Assembly: GCA_026708505.1 (NCBI GenBank)
Contig: JAPOUU010000011.1
Coordinates: forward strand, 62,001-126,000
Direction of reading: 5' to 3'
DNA: 64,000 nt
From: Hyphomicrobiales bacterium
GTDB taxonomy: Bacteria; Pseudomonadota; Alphaproteobacteria; JAPOUT01
A model generated the notes under the pieces. It saw nothing but the letters and a program-made list of their open reading frames with translations. It had not been told where the DNA came from and did not search any database. Of the stretch, positions 10,566 to 20,376 are shown in pieces (position 1 is the first letter of the stretch; every line of letters starts with the position of its first letter). Made by a program: the position numbers and the translations under genes.

Positions 10566-12491
10566 ATGCTCCAACTCGTTTTAGCTCTGCCGCTTGCAGC
10601 CTGCATCATCGCCGGGCTGTTTGGAAAATACATCGGACATCGAAGCGCCGAGATTATCACCTGCGCATGCGTGAGCGTCTCGGCGGTATTATCGATAATC
10701 CTCTTTTATAAAACCGGCTTCCAAGGCGAAACCATGCAAGTCGGCGTGCTCGATTGGCTCGGCGTGGCGGGATTCGCTTCGGGGTGGTCGCTGCGGCTTG
10801 ATGGACTCACCGGCGTCATGCTCGTCGTCGTTACATTGGTCTCCGCACTCGTCCACATCTACTCCGTCGGATACATGGGCCACGACCCCCATCGCGCGCG
10901 ATTCTTCGCCTACCTCTCGCTGTTTACATTCATGATGCTGGCGCTGGTGACCGCTAACGACTTTCTGCAACTTTTCTTCGGCTGGGAAGGCGTCGGGCTT
11001 GCATCCTACCTTCTCATAGGCTTCTGGTTTAAAAAACCCGCGGCAAACAATGCGGCCATCAAGGCTTTCGTTGTCAACAGAGTCGGCGATCTCGGACTCG
11101 TCCTTGCCATCGCCGCCATTTTTGCAACCTTCGGATCCATTCAATACGATGCCGTATTCTCCCTTGCATCAACCGCGACGGAACAATCCTTCGACTTCTT
11201 TGGCACGGACGTCCGCACACTCGATGCCATCTGCTTGTTGCTGTTCCTCGGCGCGATGGGAAAATCCGCGCAGTTCTTCCTTCACACCTGGCTTCCCGAC
11301 GCCATGGAAGGCCCGACTCCCGTCTCCGCCCTCATCCATGCGGCTACAATGGTCACCGCGGGCGTGTTCCTCATCGCCCGGACGGCGCCGCTGTTTGAAC
11401 TCTCTCCCCTCTCTTCACAGGCCATCGTTCTCATCGGCGCCGTCACAGCCTTTTTCGCCGCAAGCGTTGCACTCGTGCAGAACGACATCAAACGAGTCGT
11501 CGCATACTCCACCTGCTCGCAACTCGGATACATGTTCGTTGCAATGGGCGTCGGAGCATACGAAGCGGGCATGTTCCATCTTTTCACGCACGCATTCTTC
11601 AAGGCATTGCTCTTCCTCGGAGCGGGCTCCGTCATCCATGCGCTCTCGGACGAACAGGATCTGCGTAAAATGGGAGGACTCGTCAAACACCTTCCGTTCA
11701 CATATCTTGCAATGCTCGCCGGCACCCTTGCGCTGACCGGCGTGCCGTTCACCTCCGGATACTTCTCCAAAGACGCCATCATCGAAGCAACCTACATCAC
11801 CGGTGGAACGCTCAATGAAAACGTAGCTTTCGTCCTCATACTTGCGGCGCTATTCACCTCGTTTTATTCGTGGCGGCTCTTCTTCCTCGCCTTCCACGGA
11901 AACATAAGAACCGCCCCCGCCATCATCGAAAAAATACATGAAAGCCCGAACACAATGCTCCTGCCGCTTGCCGTCTTGGCAGTCGGAGCGCTCGCCGCGG
12001 GCGGACTCTTCTACGAAAGTTTCATCGGCGGAACACGCACGAATTTCTGGGGAGTAACGCTGTTTGACGCGGCAAGCCCGCTCGACGACATTCACCACGT
12101 CTCCGCCTGGATCGTCTACGCGCCGCTCATGGCTCTCATCGCCGGCCTGGCGATCGCGGCGCTTTTCTATCTTGTTTCGCCGAAGCTTCCCGCGCGAATC
12201 GCGCAGGTAAACGCGATCCTCTACAATTTCCTTCTCAATAAGTGGTACATTGACGAAATTTACAACTTTCTCTTCGTCAAACCCGCAATGCGTCTGGGCG
12301 CGTTGTTTTGGAAACAAGGCGACGGCGCCGTCATTGACCGCCTCGGCCCCGACGGCGTGAGCAAACGAGTCCTCGACATCACCCGCGCCGCCGTCCGCCT
12401 GCAGACCGGATACTTCTACCACTACGCCTTCGCAATGCTCATCGGCGTGTGCGTCTTCACAACCTGGTTCCTGCTTACAAAAGGAAACTGA
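10566..12491 (+). CDS. nuoL: NADH-quinone oxidoreductase subunit L (antiporter-like)
   Basis: 641 residues. It is a Mrp-antiporter-like proton pump at the far end of the membrane arm, with about 14 core helices plus the long lateral helix near the C-terminus. Visible signatures are [39 protein letters not shown] with the channel lysine region, and [19 protein letters not shown]. Full family length, no breaks. Six-base gap from nuoK. Confidence 0.98.
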   Translation: MLQLVLALPLAACIIAGLFGKYIGHRSAEIITCACVSVSAVLSIILFYKTGFQGETMQVGVLDWLGVAGFASGWSLRLDGLTGVMLVVVTLVSALVHIYSVGYMGHDPHRARFFAYLSLFTFMMLALVTANDFLQLFFGWEGVGLASYLLIGFWFKKPAANNAAIKAFVVNRVGDLGLVLAIAAIFATFGSIQYDAVFSLASTATEQSFDFFGTDVRTLDAICLLLFLGAMGKSAQFFLHTWLPDAMEGPTPVSALIHAATMVTAGVFLIARTAPLFELSPLSSQAIVLIGAVTAFFAASVALVQNDIKRVVAYSTCSQLGYMFVAMGVGAYEAGMFHLFTHAFFKALLFLGAGSVIHALSDEQDLRKMGGLVKHLPFTYLAMLAGTLALTGVPFTSGYFSKDAIIEATYITGGTLNENVAFVLILAALFTSFYSWRLFFLAFHGNIRTAPAIIEKIHESPNTMLLPLAVLAVGALAAGGLFYESFIGGTRTNFWGVTLFDAASPLDDIHHVSAWIVYAPLMALIAGLAIAALFYLVSPKLPARIAQVNAILYNFLLNKWYIDEIYNFLFVKPAMRLGALFWKQGDGAVIDRLGPDGVSKRVLDITRAAVRLQTGYFYHYAFAMLIGVCVFTTWFLLTKGN

Positions 12492-12493
12492 TC

Positions 12494-13993
12494 GTGAACG
12501 TCTACCTTCTCTCGCTCATCACCTTCCTCCCCCTCGCGGGCGCGGCCGTCATCGCCATGGCGAAAGGCGAAACCGAAGCCGTCGCAAAAAACGCACGATA
12601 CGCGGCCCTGTGGACGAGCTCCGTCACCTTGATGCTCGCCATCTTCATGTGGACGCAGCTCGACAACAACGCTGTCGGGTTTCAATTCGTTGAAGATGTC
12701 GCATGGCTTTCCGGCGCCATCCGCTACCGGATGGGTGTGGACGGAATCTCCGCGCCTTTCGTTTTGCTCACCGCGGGCCTCATGCCTTTATGTGTTCTGG
12801 CAAGTTGGAAAAGCATTCAAAAACGCGTCAAAGAATACATGATCGCCTTTCTTGTCCTTGAAACGCTTCTTATCGGCGTCTTCTGCGCACAGGACCTCGT
12901 CGTCTTCTACCTCTTCTTCGAGGGCGGACTCATCCCCATGTTCTTCATTATCGGCATCTGGGGAGGAGCGCGGCGAATCTATGCAACTTTCAAATTCTTC
13001 CTCTACACCTTCCTTGGTTCCGTTTTGATGCTGGTCGCCATCATGGCCGTCTATTGGAGCGCGGGAACGACCTCCATCCCCGACCTGTTGCGCTACGACT
13101 TCCCGCCGCAGATGCAGCCGTGGCTGTGGCTCGCTTTCTTTGCCGCCTTCATGGTCAAACTGCCGATGTGGCCCGCCCACACCTGGCTCCCCGACGCCCA
13201 CGTTGAAGCGCCGACCGCGGGCTCCGTCATTCTTGCAGGCGTGTTGTTGAAACTCGGCGGATACGGATTCCTCCGCTTCTCCCTGCCGATGTTCCCTCTT
13301 GCGAGCGAAATGTTCGCCGTGCCGGTGTTCGTGCTGAGCGTCATTGCCATCCTCTACACGTCCTTCGTCGCCCTCGCACAAGAAGACATCAAAAAACTCA
13401 TTGCATATTCCTCCGTCGCGCACATGGGATACGTCACCATCGGAATCTTCAGTGCAAACGCACAAGGAGTTCAAGGCGCCGTGTTTCAAATGTTGTCGCA
13501 CGGATGGATCTCGGCCGCATTGTTTTTGTGCGTCGGAGTCCTCTACGACAGAACCCACAGTCGCGAAATCGCAACCTACGGCGGCATCATTGAACGCATG
13601 CCCGTCTTCGCCTTCGCGCTCATGGTGTTTTCATTGGCGAATGTGGGACTCCCCGGAACAAGCGGTTTCATCGGCGAGATACTTCCCATCGTCGGAGTCT
13701 TCGGACAATACAGCTGGGTTGCGGCACTTGCCGCAGCGGGCATGATTCTCTCCGCCGCCTACATGCTGTTCTTATACCGCCGCGTCATCTTCGGAACCAT
13801 TTCAAACGAGGCGCTTAAGGACATCATGGATGTCACGCCGCGCGAAATCATCATCCTGCTGCCGTTGCTGGTGGCAACCATCCTGTTCGGCATATACCCG
13901 GCTCCCATCCTTGACTCCGTCTCCGTCGCGGCCGACCAAATTCTCATCCGTTACCAGGAAGGGCTCGCACTCGGCGGTGCAAGCCCGTATTAA
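12494..13993 (+). CDS. nuoM: NADH-quinone oxidoreductase subunit M (antiporter-like)
   Basis: 499 residues from a GTG at 12494. This start lies two bases after the nuoL stop with AAGGAA about 8 bases upstream and begins directly with the first membrane helix; the ATG at 12449 would put 15 charged residues in front and overlap nuoL. It is the second antiporter-like pump. Signatures: [52 protein letters not shown] and [17 protein letters not shown]. Normal length. Confidence 0.97.
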   Translation: MNVYLLSLITFLPLAGAAVIAMAKGETEAVAKNARYAALWTSSVTLMLAIFMWTQLDNNAVGFQFVEDVAWLSGAIRYRMGVDGISAPFVLLTAGLMPLCVLASWKSIQKRVKEYMIAFLVLETLLIGVFCAQDLVVFYLFFEGGLIPMFFIIGIWGGARRIYATFKFFLYTFLGSVLMLVAIMAVYWSAGTTSIPDLLRYDFPPQMQPWLWLAFFAAFMVKLPMWPAHTWLPDAHVEAPTAGSVILAGVLLKLGGYGFLRFSLPMFPLASEMFAVPVFVLSVIAILYTSFVALAQEDIKKLIAYSSVAHMGYVTIGIFSANAQGVQGAVFQMLSHGWISAALFLCVGVLYDRTHSREIATYGGIIERMPVFAFALMVFSLANVGLPGTSGFIGEILPIVGVFGQYSWVAALAAAGMILSAAYMLFLYRRVIFGTISNEALKDIMDVTPREIIILLPLLVATILFGIYPAPILDSVSVAADQILIRYQEGLALGGASPY

Positions 13994-13999
13994 AGTGAC

Positions 14000-15472
14000 A
14001 TGATAAATCTCACCACCTTGCAATCCCTCGCACCCCACGCGCTCCTTCTGCTCGCGCCGGAAGTGCTCCTCGCCGCAATGGCGATGCTCGTGTTGACGTT
14101 CGGCGTCTTTCGACCCAAATCCATGCGGTCCGTCTATCGCATCACTGCCTTGACGCTCATATTGGCGATCATCGCACTATTGCTCCCCCTCCGACTCCCG
14201 CTGGGCGACTTCACCCTGTTCAACGGCGCAATCATCATGGACGACTTCGCACGGTATATGAAGTGCCTCATCCTTGTCGCCGCCCTTGCCGCAATCTTCA
14301 TGGCGCGCGACTACCTCGAACGAACACAACTCCAACGCTTCGAATATCCCGTGCTCATACTCCTCGCAACGCTGGGAATGTGCCTCATGGTCTCCGCAGG
14401 GGACCTCATCTCCATGTATCTCGCACTCGAACTCCAGGGACTCTGCCTCTATGTCCTGGCCGCCTTCAAACGCGATTCCCTGCGCTCGAGTGAAGCGGGG
14501 CTGAAATATTTCGTACTTGGCGCGCTCTCGTCCGGCATCCTGTTGTTCGGCTGCTCGCTGCTCTACGGCTTCGCCGGCTCGACCGGCTTCGAAGATCTTG
14601 CAGGCGCGGCCGGCACAATGCCTGAAAACCTCGGGCTGTTGTTCGGACTTGTTTTCGTCCTCGCCGGACTCGCCTTTAAATGTTCCGCCGTGCCTTTCCA
14701 CATGTGGACGCCCGATGTCTATGAAGGCGCGCCCACGCCCGTGACCGCCTTCCTTGCCGGAGCGGCAAAACTCGCGGCCGTCGCGCTCATCGTGCGCTTC
14801 CTCGCCGACGGGTTCCTTCCCGCGGCAACGCAATGGCAACAAATCATTATAGCTCTTGCCGTTGCAAGCATGGTCTTGGGCGCGTTCGCGGCAATCGGAC
14901 AAAAGAACATCAAGCGACTCATGGCATACAGCGCAATCGGACACATCGGTTACATGCTCGCCGCCCTCGTGACCGCAACGTTCGAAGGTGTTGCGGGCAT
15001 CCTCTTGTATCTCGCCCTGTATCTCACCATGAATATCGGAATCTTCAGCGCCGTTCTCATGATGCAAAAACAAGACTCGCAAGTCGAAAACATCAGCGAA
15101 TTTGCGGGACTGCACGAACGCAATCCCCTCCTGGCGTTCATGCTCGCCATATTGTTGTTCTCGCTGGCGGGCGTGCCGCCGCTTGCCGGGTTCTTTGCCA
15201 AATTCTACGTCTTCCTCGCCGTGGTCGAAGCCGGACTCTACCCCCTTGCCATTATCGGCGTGCTCGCAAGCGTCGTTGCAGCCTTCTACTACCTGCGAAT
15301 CGTCAAGATCATGTATTTCGATGCACCCGCGGAGCCGATACAACAAACCTCGGGATTTGGACTTAAATTTCTGCTCGTGGTCGCAGGAGTCATCAACCTC
15401 GCCTTCTTTGCCTATCCCGCGGCACTGCTCATTCCCTCGCAATTGGGTGCTGCCTCCCTCATCGCGCCATGA
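14000..15472 (+). CDS. nuoN: NADH-quinone oxidoreductase subunit N (antiporter-like)
   Basis: 490 residues, the third antiporter-like pump and last gene of the complex I set. It shows ALELQGLCLYVLAAFKRDS with the conserved lysine helix, AVPFHMWTPDVYEGAPTPVT and NIKRLMAYSAIGHIGYMLA. About 14 membrane helices. All fourteen nuo genes are present in canonical order without insertions. It overlaps birA by four bases, so birA is part of the same transcription unit. Confidence 0.98.
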   Translation: MINLTTLQSLAPHALLLLAPEVLLAAMAMLVLTFGVFRPKSMRSVYRITALTLILAIIALLLPLRLPLGDFTLFNGAIIMDDFARYMKCLILVAALAAIFMARDYLERTQLQRFEYPVLILLATLGMCLMVSAGDLISMYLALELQGLCLYVLAAFKRDSLRSSEAGLKYFVLGALSSGILLFGCSLLYGFAGSTGFEDLAGAAGTMPENLGLLFGLVFVLAGLAFKCSAVPFHMWTPDVYEGAPTPVTAFLAGAAKLAAVALIVRFLADGFLPAATQWQQIIIALAVASMVLGAFAAIGQKNIKRLMAYSAIGHIGYMLAALVTATFEGVAGILLYLALYLTMNIGIFSAVLMMQKQDSQVENISEFAGLHERNPLLAFMLAILLFSLAGVPPLAGFFAKFYVFLAVVEAGLYPLAIIGVLASVVAAFYYLRIVKIMYFDAPAEPIQQTSGFGLKFLLVVAGVINLAFFAYPAALLIPSQLGAASLIAP

Positions 15473-16263
15473 ACATGCCGCCACACTACCGGTTGCAGGC
15501 CTTCGACGACGTTGACAGCACCAACGCCGAAGCCGTGCGCATCCTTCAAGCGCAAGACGACCCGCCGCCGACATGGATAACGGCAAATTCGCAAAACTCC
15601 GGACGGGGGCGGCGGGGACGGACGTGGAACTCGCCGCCGGGAAACCTGTATGCAACCCTCTTGTTGCGCCCGCGCGTTCGCGCAAGCATCGCGCCGCAAC
15701 TCTCTCTGGTGGCATCCTTGGCGGTGCGCGACATGGCAATGTCGTTCCTTCAACGCAACGACAGCGTTACTTTGAAATGGCCCAACGATGTTCTGCTGGA
15801 CGGAAAAAAACTCGCCGGCATTCTCCTTGAGACGCACCGGAGCGACGGCGGCGACATCGGGTGGGTCGCCATCGGAATCGGAGTTAATTTGATACATTTT
15901 CCCCTCGATTCTCCTTATCCGGCGACATCGCTGCAGCAACATTGCGGCAAACATCCCGAACCATCGGAAGCGTTGAGCACGCTCGCATGGAGCATGGACA
16001 CGCGACTCTCCGAATGGAATCAAGGAGAAGGCTTTGAACATTTCCGCAACGAATGGATGGAGCACGCCTACGGCATCGGCGAAGAAATTTGCGTGGGTTT
16101 GGGCGGGAGCAACAATGAAATGCGCGGCACCTTTCTCGGACTCGACAGCAACGGCGCATTGCGCCTGCAGGACAAACAAGGCGAGCAGTCCCTTCAAGCC
16201 GCGGACGTGCGATTCCTTCGAACCCGAAAACTCGAACAACAAGGAGCAAGCCATGCCGGATAA
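15469..16263 (+). CDS. birA: Biotin--[acetyl-CoA-carboxylase] ligase (no DNA-binding domain)
   Basis: 264 residues. It activates biotin with ATP and transfers it to the carboxyl-carrier protein lysine. The nucleotide/biotin loop GRGRRGRTW follows DSTNAEAV near the N-terminus, and LKWPNDVLLDGKKLAGILLE is the central catalytic stretch; a small SH3-like C-terminal domain follows. There is no N-terminal helix-turn-helix, so it is a class I ligase and not a biotin-operon repressor. ATGA overlap with nuoN, and an 11-base overlap with the next gene. Confidence 0.95.
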   Translation: MNMPPHYRLQAFDDVDSTNAEAVRILQAQDDPPPTWITANSQNSGRGRRGRTWNSPPGNLYATLLLRPRVRASIAPQLSLVASLAVRDMAMSFLQRNDSVTLKWPNDVLLDGKKLAGILLETHRSDGGDIGWVAIGIGVNLIHFPLDSPYPATSLQQHCGKHPEPSEALSTLAWSMDTRLSEWNQGEGFEHFRNEWMEHAYGIGEEICVGLGGSNNEMRGTFLGLDSNGALRLQDKQGEQSLQAADVRFLRTRKLEQQGASHAG

Positions 16264-16687
16264 CAACAAACTCCTCAAAACCCTCTGCAAGCGGCTTAAC
16301 CACATCGCTGTCGCCGTGCCCGACGTTCGAGCGGCGGCGGCCATTTACAAAGACGCAATGGGCGCGGAAATATCCGAGCCGACCCCCGTTCCAAACCACG
16401 GCGTGACCACGATTTTCGTCCGCATGCCCGGCGCGGCCATCGAACTCCTCGAGCCTTTGGGAGAAAACTCGCCCATAGAAAAATTCCTGCAAAAAAATCC
16501 ACGGGGCGGCATCCATCATTTATGTTATGAAGTGGATGACATCCACGCCGCACGGGAGCATCTCCAAAACAACGGCATTGCGCCCATCGGCGAAATCTCC
16601 AACGGCGCGCACGGAACGCCTGTAATGTTTCTGCATCCGCGGGATTTCGCCGGCGTGCTCATCGAACTCGAACAAACCCACGAATAA
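16253..16687 (+). CDS. mce: Methylmalonyl-CoA epimerase (VOC fold)
   Basis: 144 residues from ATG 16253; AAGGAG about 8 bases upstream fixes this start. It interconverts (R)- and (S)-methylmalonyl-CoA in propionyl-CoA metabolism. Two beta-alpha-beta-beta-beta modules are visible, with metal ligands expected in LNHIAVAVPD (His near the N-terminus), HHLCYEVDDIHAA and the final IELEQ glutamate. In related bacteria the gene sits in this same cluster before DUF1467 and proS. The mutase and carboxylase are not in the window. Confidence 0.9.
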   Translation: MPDNNKLLKTLCKRLNHIAVAVPDVRAAAAIYKDAMGAEISEPTPVPNHGVTTIFVRMPGAAIELLEPLGENSPIEKFLQKNPRGGIHHLCYEVDDIHAAREHLQNNGIAPIGEISNGAHGTPVMFLHPRDFAGVLIELEQTHE

Positions 16688-16688
16688 A

Positions 16689-16961
16689 ATGGACATACTT
16701 CTACAAGCCCTGCTGTTTTTCCTCATCTGGTGCATGGTGTTCTTCGCATCCCTGCCGTTTGCCGTCACAACGCAAATAGAGCAACGCGAAGTCGTTCCCG
16801 GAACCAGCGAGAGCGCCCCCGTGCACACGAAACTCAGACGGAAAATCATCATCGCCACGCTCGTTGCCTTCGTGCTTTGGCTCGTCACGCGCGAAATCAT
16901 CCAAGGCGGATGGATACAGCTCGAAGATATTCCTCTTCCGCCCGGAGTCGAGTTAGAATAG
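16689..16961 (+). CDS. DUF1467 family small membrane protein
   Basis: 90 residues with two membrane helices (about 3-25 and 50-68). The loop between them starts with [18 protein letters not shown], the usual hallmark of DUF1467, and is followed by a basic patch before the second helix. The gene regularly lies between mce and proS in alphaproteobacteria. Its function is unknown. It begins one base after the mce stop. Confidence 0.85.
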   Translation: MDILLQALLFFLIWCMVFFASLPFAVTTQIEQREVVPGTSESAPVHTKLRRKIIIATLVAFVLWLVTREIIQGGWIQLEDIPLPPGVELE

Positions 16962-16966
16962 CCCCC

Positions 16967-18307
16967 ATGCGACTTACCCGATACTTCCTCCCCGTGCTCA
17001 AGGAAAATCCCGCGGAAGCACATATTGTCTCGCACCGGCTCATGCTGCGCGCGGGACTCGTGCAACAACAAACTGCGGGAATCTACGCATGGCTGCCCCT
17101 CGGATTCCGGGTGCTCAAAAAAATCGAGGCAATCGTGCGGGACGAACAAGAGCGCGCCGGAAGCATCGAGGTGCTTATGCCCACGATACAATCCGCCGAT
17201 TTGTGGAAACGTTCGGGGCGTTACCAGGAATACGGAAAAGAAATGCTCCGCATCCAGGACCGCCATGAACGCGATCTTCTTTACGGTCCCACCAACGAAG
17301 AGATGATCACTTCCATCTTTTCTTCCGCGGCGCGGAGTTATCGTGATTTGCCGCGAAACCTGTTCCACATCCAATGGAAGTTCCGCGATGAAGTCCGTCC
17401 CCGCTTCGGGGTCATGCGCGGACGCGAGTTCCTCATGAAAGACGGATACTCCTTTGATGTCGATGTCGAGAGTGCGCGGCGTTCGTATCGACGCATGTTC
17501 GTCTCTTACCTGCGCACCTTCGAACGGATGGGTCTGCGCGCCATACCGATGGCGGCACAAGCCGGCCCCATCGGCGGCGATCTCAGCCACGAATTTTCCA
17601 TCCTTGCCGAAACGGGAGAGTCGCAGATTTACTGCCATCGTGACCTGATGGAAATGTCCATGCCCGGCAACGACATTGACTATGACTCCGATCTCGAGCC
17701 CGTCGTCGAGCAATGGACGAAACCCTACGCCCGCGCGGATGACGAGCACGACCCCGCCGTCTTCGAAGCCGAGGTCGCTCCGAACGACCGTCTCGAGGCG
17801 CGCGGCATTGAGGTCGGCCATGTGTTCTTTTTCGGGAGTAAATATTCCGAGCCTCTTGAGGCGACGGTCTCAACTCCGGATGGACACTCAGTTCCTTTGC
17901 AGAGCGGTTCCTACGGCATTGGCGTCTCGAGACTCGTCGGCGCAATCATCGAGGCGTACCATGACGATGCCGGAATCATCTGGCCCGAATCGGTTGCGCC
18001 CTTCCAGGTCGGACTCGCCAATCTCGGCCCCGACAAGCCCGAATGCGTTGAATGCTGCGAATCACTCTACACACAACTCAACAACGCGGGCATCGAAACC
18101 CTTTTCGATGACACGGCCGAAAACCCCGGCGTTAAACTCTCGCGCATGGAACTCATCGGGCTGCCATGGCAATTGCGCATCGGTCCGCGCTCGCTCAAAA
18201 AAGGCGTTGGAGAAATCCAGGCGCGGCGCACGGGCGAAAACACCGAGGTCCCGCTCGACAATCTCGTCGAGCGCATCCGCGCCCTTCTGGGAGAATCATC
18301 CCCATGA
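16967..18307 (+). CDS. proS: Proline--tRNA ligase, short alphaproteobacterial type
   Basis: 446 residues from ATG 16967, five bases after DUF1467; the frame is open upstream within the preceding genes but is not protein-like there. It charges tRNA-Pro. Class II motifs are visible: [20 protein letters not shown] near motif 1, [10 protein letters not shown] and [20 protein letters not shown] (motif 2), and [15 protein letters not shown] (motif 3), then the anticodon-binding domain. The editing domain inserted between motifs 2 and 3 in the long bacterial enzyme is absent, which is normal for this short form and implies that mischarged Ala-tRNA-Pro is cleared by another protein. ATGA overlap with lolC. 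Confidence 0.96.
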   Translation: MRLTRYFLPVLKENPAEAHIVSHRLMLRAGLVQQQTAGIYAWLPLGFRVLKKIEAIVRDEQERAGSIEVLMPTIQSADLWKRSGRYQEYGKEMLRIQDRHERDLLYGPTNEEMITSIFSSAARSYRDLPRNLFHIQWKFRDEVRPRFGVMRGREFLMKDGYSFDVDVESARRSYRRMFVSYLRTFERMGLRAIPMAAQAGPIGGDLSHEFSILAETGESQIYCHRDLMEMSMPGNDIDYDSDLEPVVEQWTKPYARADDEHDPAVFEAEVAPNDRLEARGIEVGHVFFFGSKYSEPLEATVSTPDGHSVPLQSGSYGIGVSRLVGAIIEAYHDDAGIIWPESVAPFQVGLANLGPDKPECVECCESLYTQLNNAGIETLFDDTAENPGVKLSRMELIGLPWQLRIGPRSLKKGVGEIQARRTGENTEVPLDNLVERIRALLGESSP

Positions 18308-19572
18308 TGCTCGATCCCGATAAGGCGCGTGCGTTTTCCGGATTCGAACGGAAAGTCGCGTTTCGTTACCTGCGGCCGGCCAACACCGAAGGCTTCGTCT
18401 CCGTTATAGCGGCATTGTCGTTTCTTGGAATCATGCTCGGCGTTGCGACCTTGGTGGTGGTGATGTCGGTGATGAACGGATTCAGAACCGAACTTCTCGA
18501 CCGCATCCTGGGAGTCAACGGGCACTTCGTTGTCTATCAGGGAAACATACAAGTCCTTGATGACGCCACCGTCACCAGGCGCCTTGATGACATCAACGGA
18601 CTCGTCGCCGCCATCCCCCTCGTGGACGGGCAAGCATTGGTAAGCGGAGCAAGAACCTCCCGCGGCGTGCTCGTGCGAGGCATCAAGGCGTTCGACCTTG
18701 ATCGCCTCGCAATCCTCTCCGAGGGACTGAGTGAAGGCGCCTTGGACGCTTTTGCCCTGAACGGAGGCGTCATCACCGGATCAAGGCTGGCGACGGCTTT
18801 GGGTGTCACCGTCGGCGACTCCATCACGCTCCTGGCGCCCGAAGGTGCGAACACGCCCTTCGGAATCGCGCCGCGCTATCTCTCCTTTCCCGTGGTCGGA
18901 ACGTTCGAGGTAGGAATGGCGGAGATCGATACAAACGTTCTCTTCCTTCCGCTGGAAACCGCGCAACGATTCTTCAATGCCGGTCCGGGAGTGTCGCAAA
19001 TTGAAATCTTCATCGAGAATCCCGAAAACATTGATCAATTCCGCGAGCAAATACAGAATGCCGCTCCAAACCATCCCGTCGCCGACTGGAAACAATCCAA
19101 TGCGACCCTCCAAGGCGCTCTTGAAGTCGAACGAAACGTCATGTTCCTCATACTGACGATGATTGTTTTGGTCGCCGCGCTCAACATCGTCTCCGGCATG
19201 ATCATGCTCGTCAAAGACAAAAACAAGGACATCGCCGTTCTGCGGGCCATGGGGGCGACAAAGGGCGCCATACTTCGAATCTTCTTCCTCGCAGGCGCAA
19301 GCATCGGCATCAGCGGAACCCTTATCGGATGCGCCATAGGAATCCTCTTCTGCCAAAACATCGAAACGCTCCGGCAGTGGCTCTCCAGGCTCTCCGGCAC
19401 CGAACTCTTCTCCCCGGAGGTTTATTATCTCACGCAGCTTCCCGCCAAAATGGATGCGAGTGAAATCATAGGCGTCGTTCTGATGGCGCTCACGCTTTCG
19501 TTTTTTGCAACGCTCTACCCCTCCTGGCGTGCCGCATCCCTAGATCCCGTACAGGCGCTTCGATATGAGTAA
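18304..19572 (+). CDS. lolC: Lipoprotein-releasing ABC transporter permease (LolC/LolE family)
   Basis: 422 residues. It is the inner-membrane part of the complex that extracts mature lipoproteins and hands them to LolA. An N-terminal helix at about 35-58 follows a short cytoplasmic start containing [15 protein letters not shown] large periplasmic MacB-type domain (about 60-270) is followed by three helices with the FtsX-like [17 protein letters not shown] stretch. Only one permease gene is present, so the complex is probably a LolF-like homodimer with two LolD copies (inference; single permease genes are usual in this class). It overlaps lolD by 8 bases. Confidence 0.93.
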   Translation: MMLDPDKARAFSGFERKVAFRYLRPANTEGFVSVIAALSFLGIMLGVATLVVVMSVMNGFRTELLDRILGVNGHFVVYQGNIQVLDDATVTRRLDDINGLVAAIPLVDGQALVSGARTSRGVLVRGIKAFDLDRLAILSEGLSEGALDAFALNGGVITGSRLATALGVTVGDSITLLAPEGANTPFGIAPRYLSFPVVGTFEVGMAEIDTNVLFLPLETAQRFFNAGPGVSQIEIFIENPENIDQFREQIQNAAPNHPVADWKQSNATLQGALEVERNVMFLILTMIVLVAALNIVSGMIMLVKDKNKDIAVLRAMGATKGAILRIFFLAGASIGISGTLIGCAIGILFCQNIETLRQWLSRLSGTELFSPEVYYLTQLPAKMDASEIIGVVLMALTLSFFATLYPSWRAASLDPVQALRYE

Positions 19573-20293
19573 CGGTTCCGATTCCAAGCGCGTGATGCTC
19601 GCAATCGAGGAGGTGGAGCGAAGCTACACGCAAGGAGGCGAGCATCTGCAAGTGTTCAAGGGCGCCTCCATGAAAATCCATGCCGGCGAGATGGTCGCGC
19701 TGGTAGGACCAAGCGGGTCGGGAAAGTCATCCCTGCTGCACATCGCAGGGCTGCTCGAAAAGCCGGACAGGGGCGAAATCGCCATCTGCGGAAGGGAAAC
19801 ATCGAATCTCCATGACAGGGAACTCTCGCAGTTGCGGCGCGGCAGCATCGGTTTTGTGTTCCAATTTCACCACCTGCTCTCGGAATTTTCGGCTCTCGAA
19901 AACGTCGCCATGCCGCAACGCATCAGGGGCATCTCAAACGCGCAAGCATCCAGACATGCACAAAAACTTTTGCGCGAATTCGGCCTGGGGGAGCGGCTTC
20001 AGCATCGTCCCGGACAATTATCCGGCGGCGAACAGCAACGCGTCGCCATTGCACGGGCGCTCGCAAACGAACCCGACATCCTTCTCGCAGACGAACCCAC
20101 GGGAGATCTTGACCCCGCAACCGCACGCATGGTGTTCAAACAATTACTCCAAAGCGTCCGAGTCAGAGGACTTGCCGCATTGATTGCCACGCACAACCTC
20201 GCGCTCGCGGGACACATGGATCGGGTCATCCTGCTACGCGGCGGACTTCTTTACGAAGGCGCGGAACTCGCAAGGGAATTCGCAGAGAGATAA
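19565..20293 (+). CDS. lolD: Lipoprotein-releasing ABC transporter ATPase
   Basis: 242 residues. This ATPase powers lipoprotein release. It has Walker A GPSGSGKSSL, a Q-loop in FVFQFHHLLSEFSALENV (typical of LolD), the signature LSGGEQQRVAIARAL and Walker B DILLADEPTGDLD followed by the switch His in ATHNLAL. It overlaps the permease by 8 bases and ends the run of plus-strand genes that began with nuoA. Confidence 0.95.
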   Translation: MSNGSDSKRVMLAIEEVERSYTQGGEHLQVFKGASMKIHAGEMVALVGPSGSGKSSLLHIAGLLEKPDRGEIAICGRETSNLHDRELSQLRRGSIGFVFQFHHLLSEFSALENVAMPQRIRGISNAQASRHAQKLLREFGLGERLQHRPGQLSGGEQQRVAIARALANEPDILLADEPTGDLDPATARMVFKQLLQSVRVRGLAALIATHNLALAGHMDRVILLRGGLLYEGAELAREFAER

Positions 20294-20351
20294 GATCGGA
20301 ACTGCGCGGAAAATTCCGCGTACGGGAGCGTGAAGACGGGCTCTGTCAAAG

Positions 20352-20376
20352 GCCGCAAACCCGCGGCGCCGTTTTT
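20352..20376 (+). terminator. Possible terminator after lolD
   Basis: GCCGC (20352-20356), loop AAACCC, GCGGC (20363-20367), then GCCG and five T residues (20372-20376). The stem is short and the T run is offset by four bases, so it is weak. A second hairpin CGCGGA-AAAT-TCCGCG lies at 20305-20320. One or both may end the nuo-lolD transcript before the convergent autotransporter gene. Confidence 0.3.
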
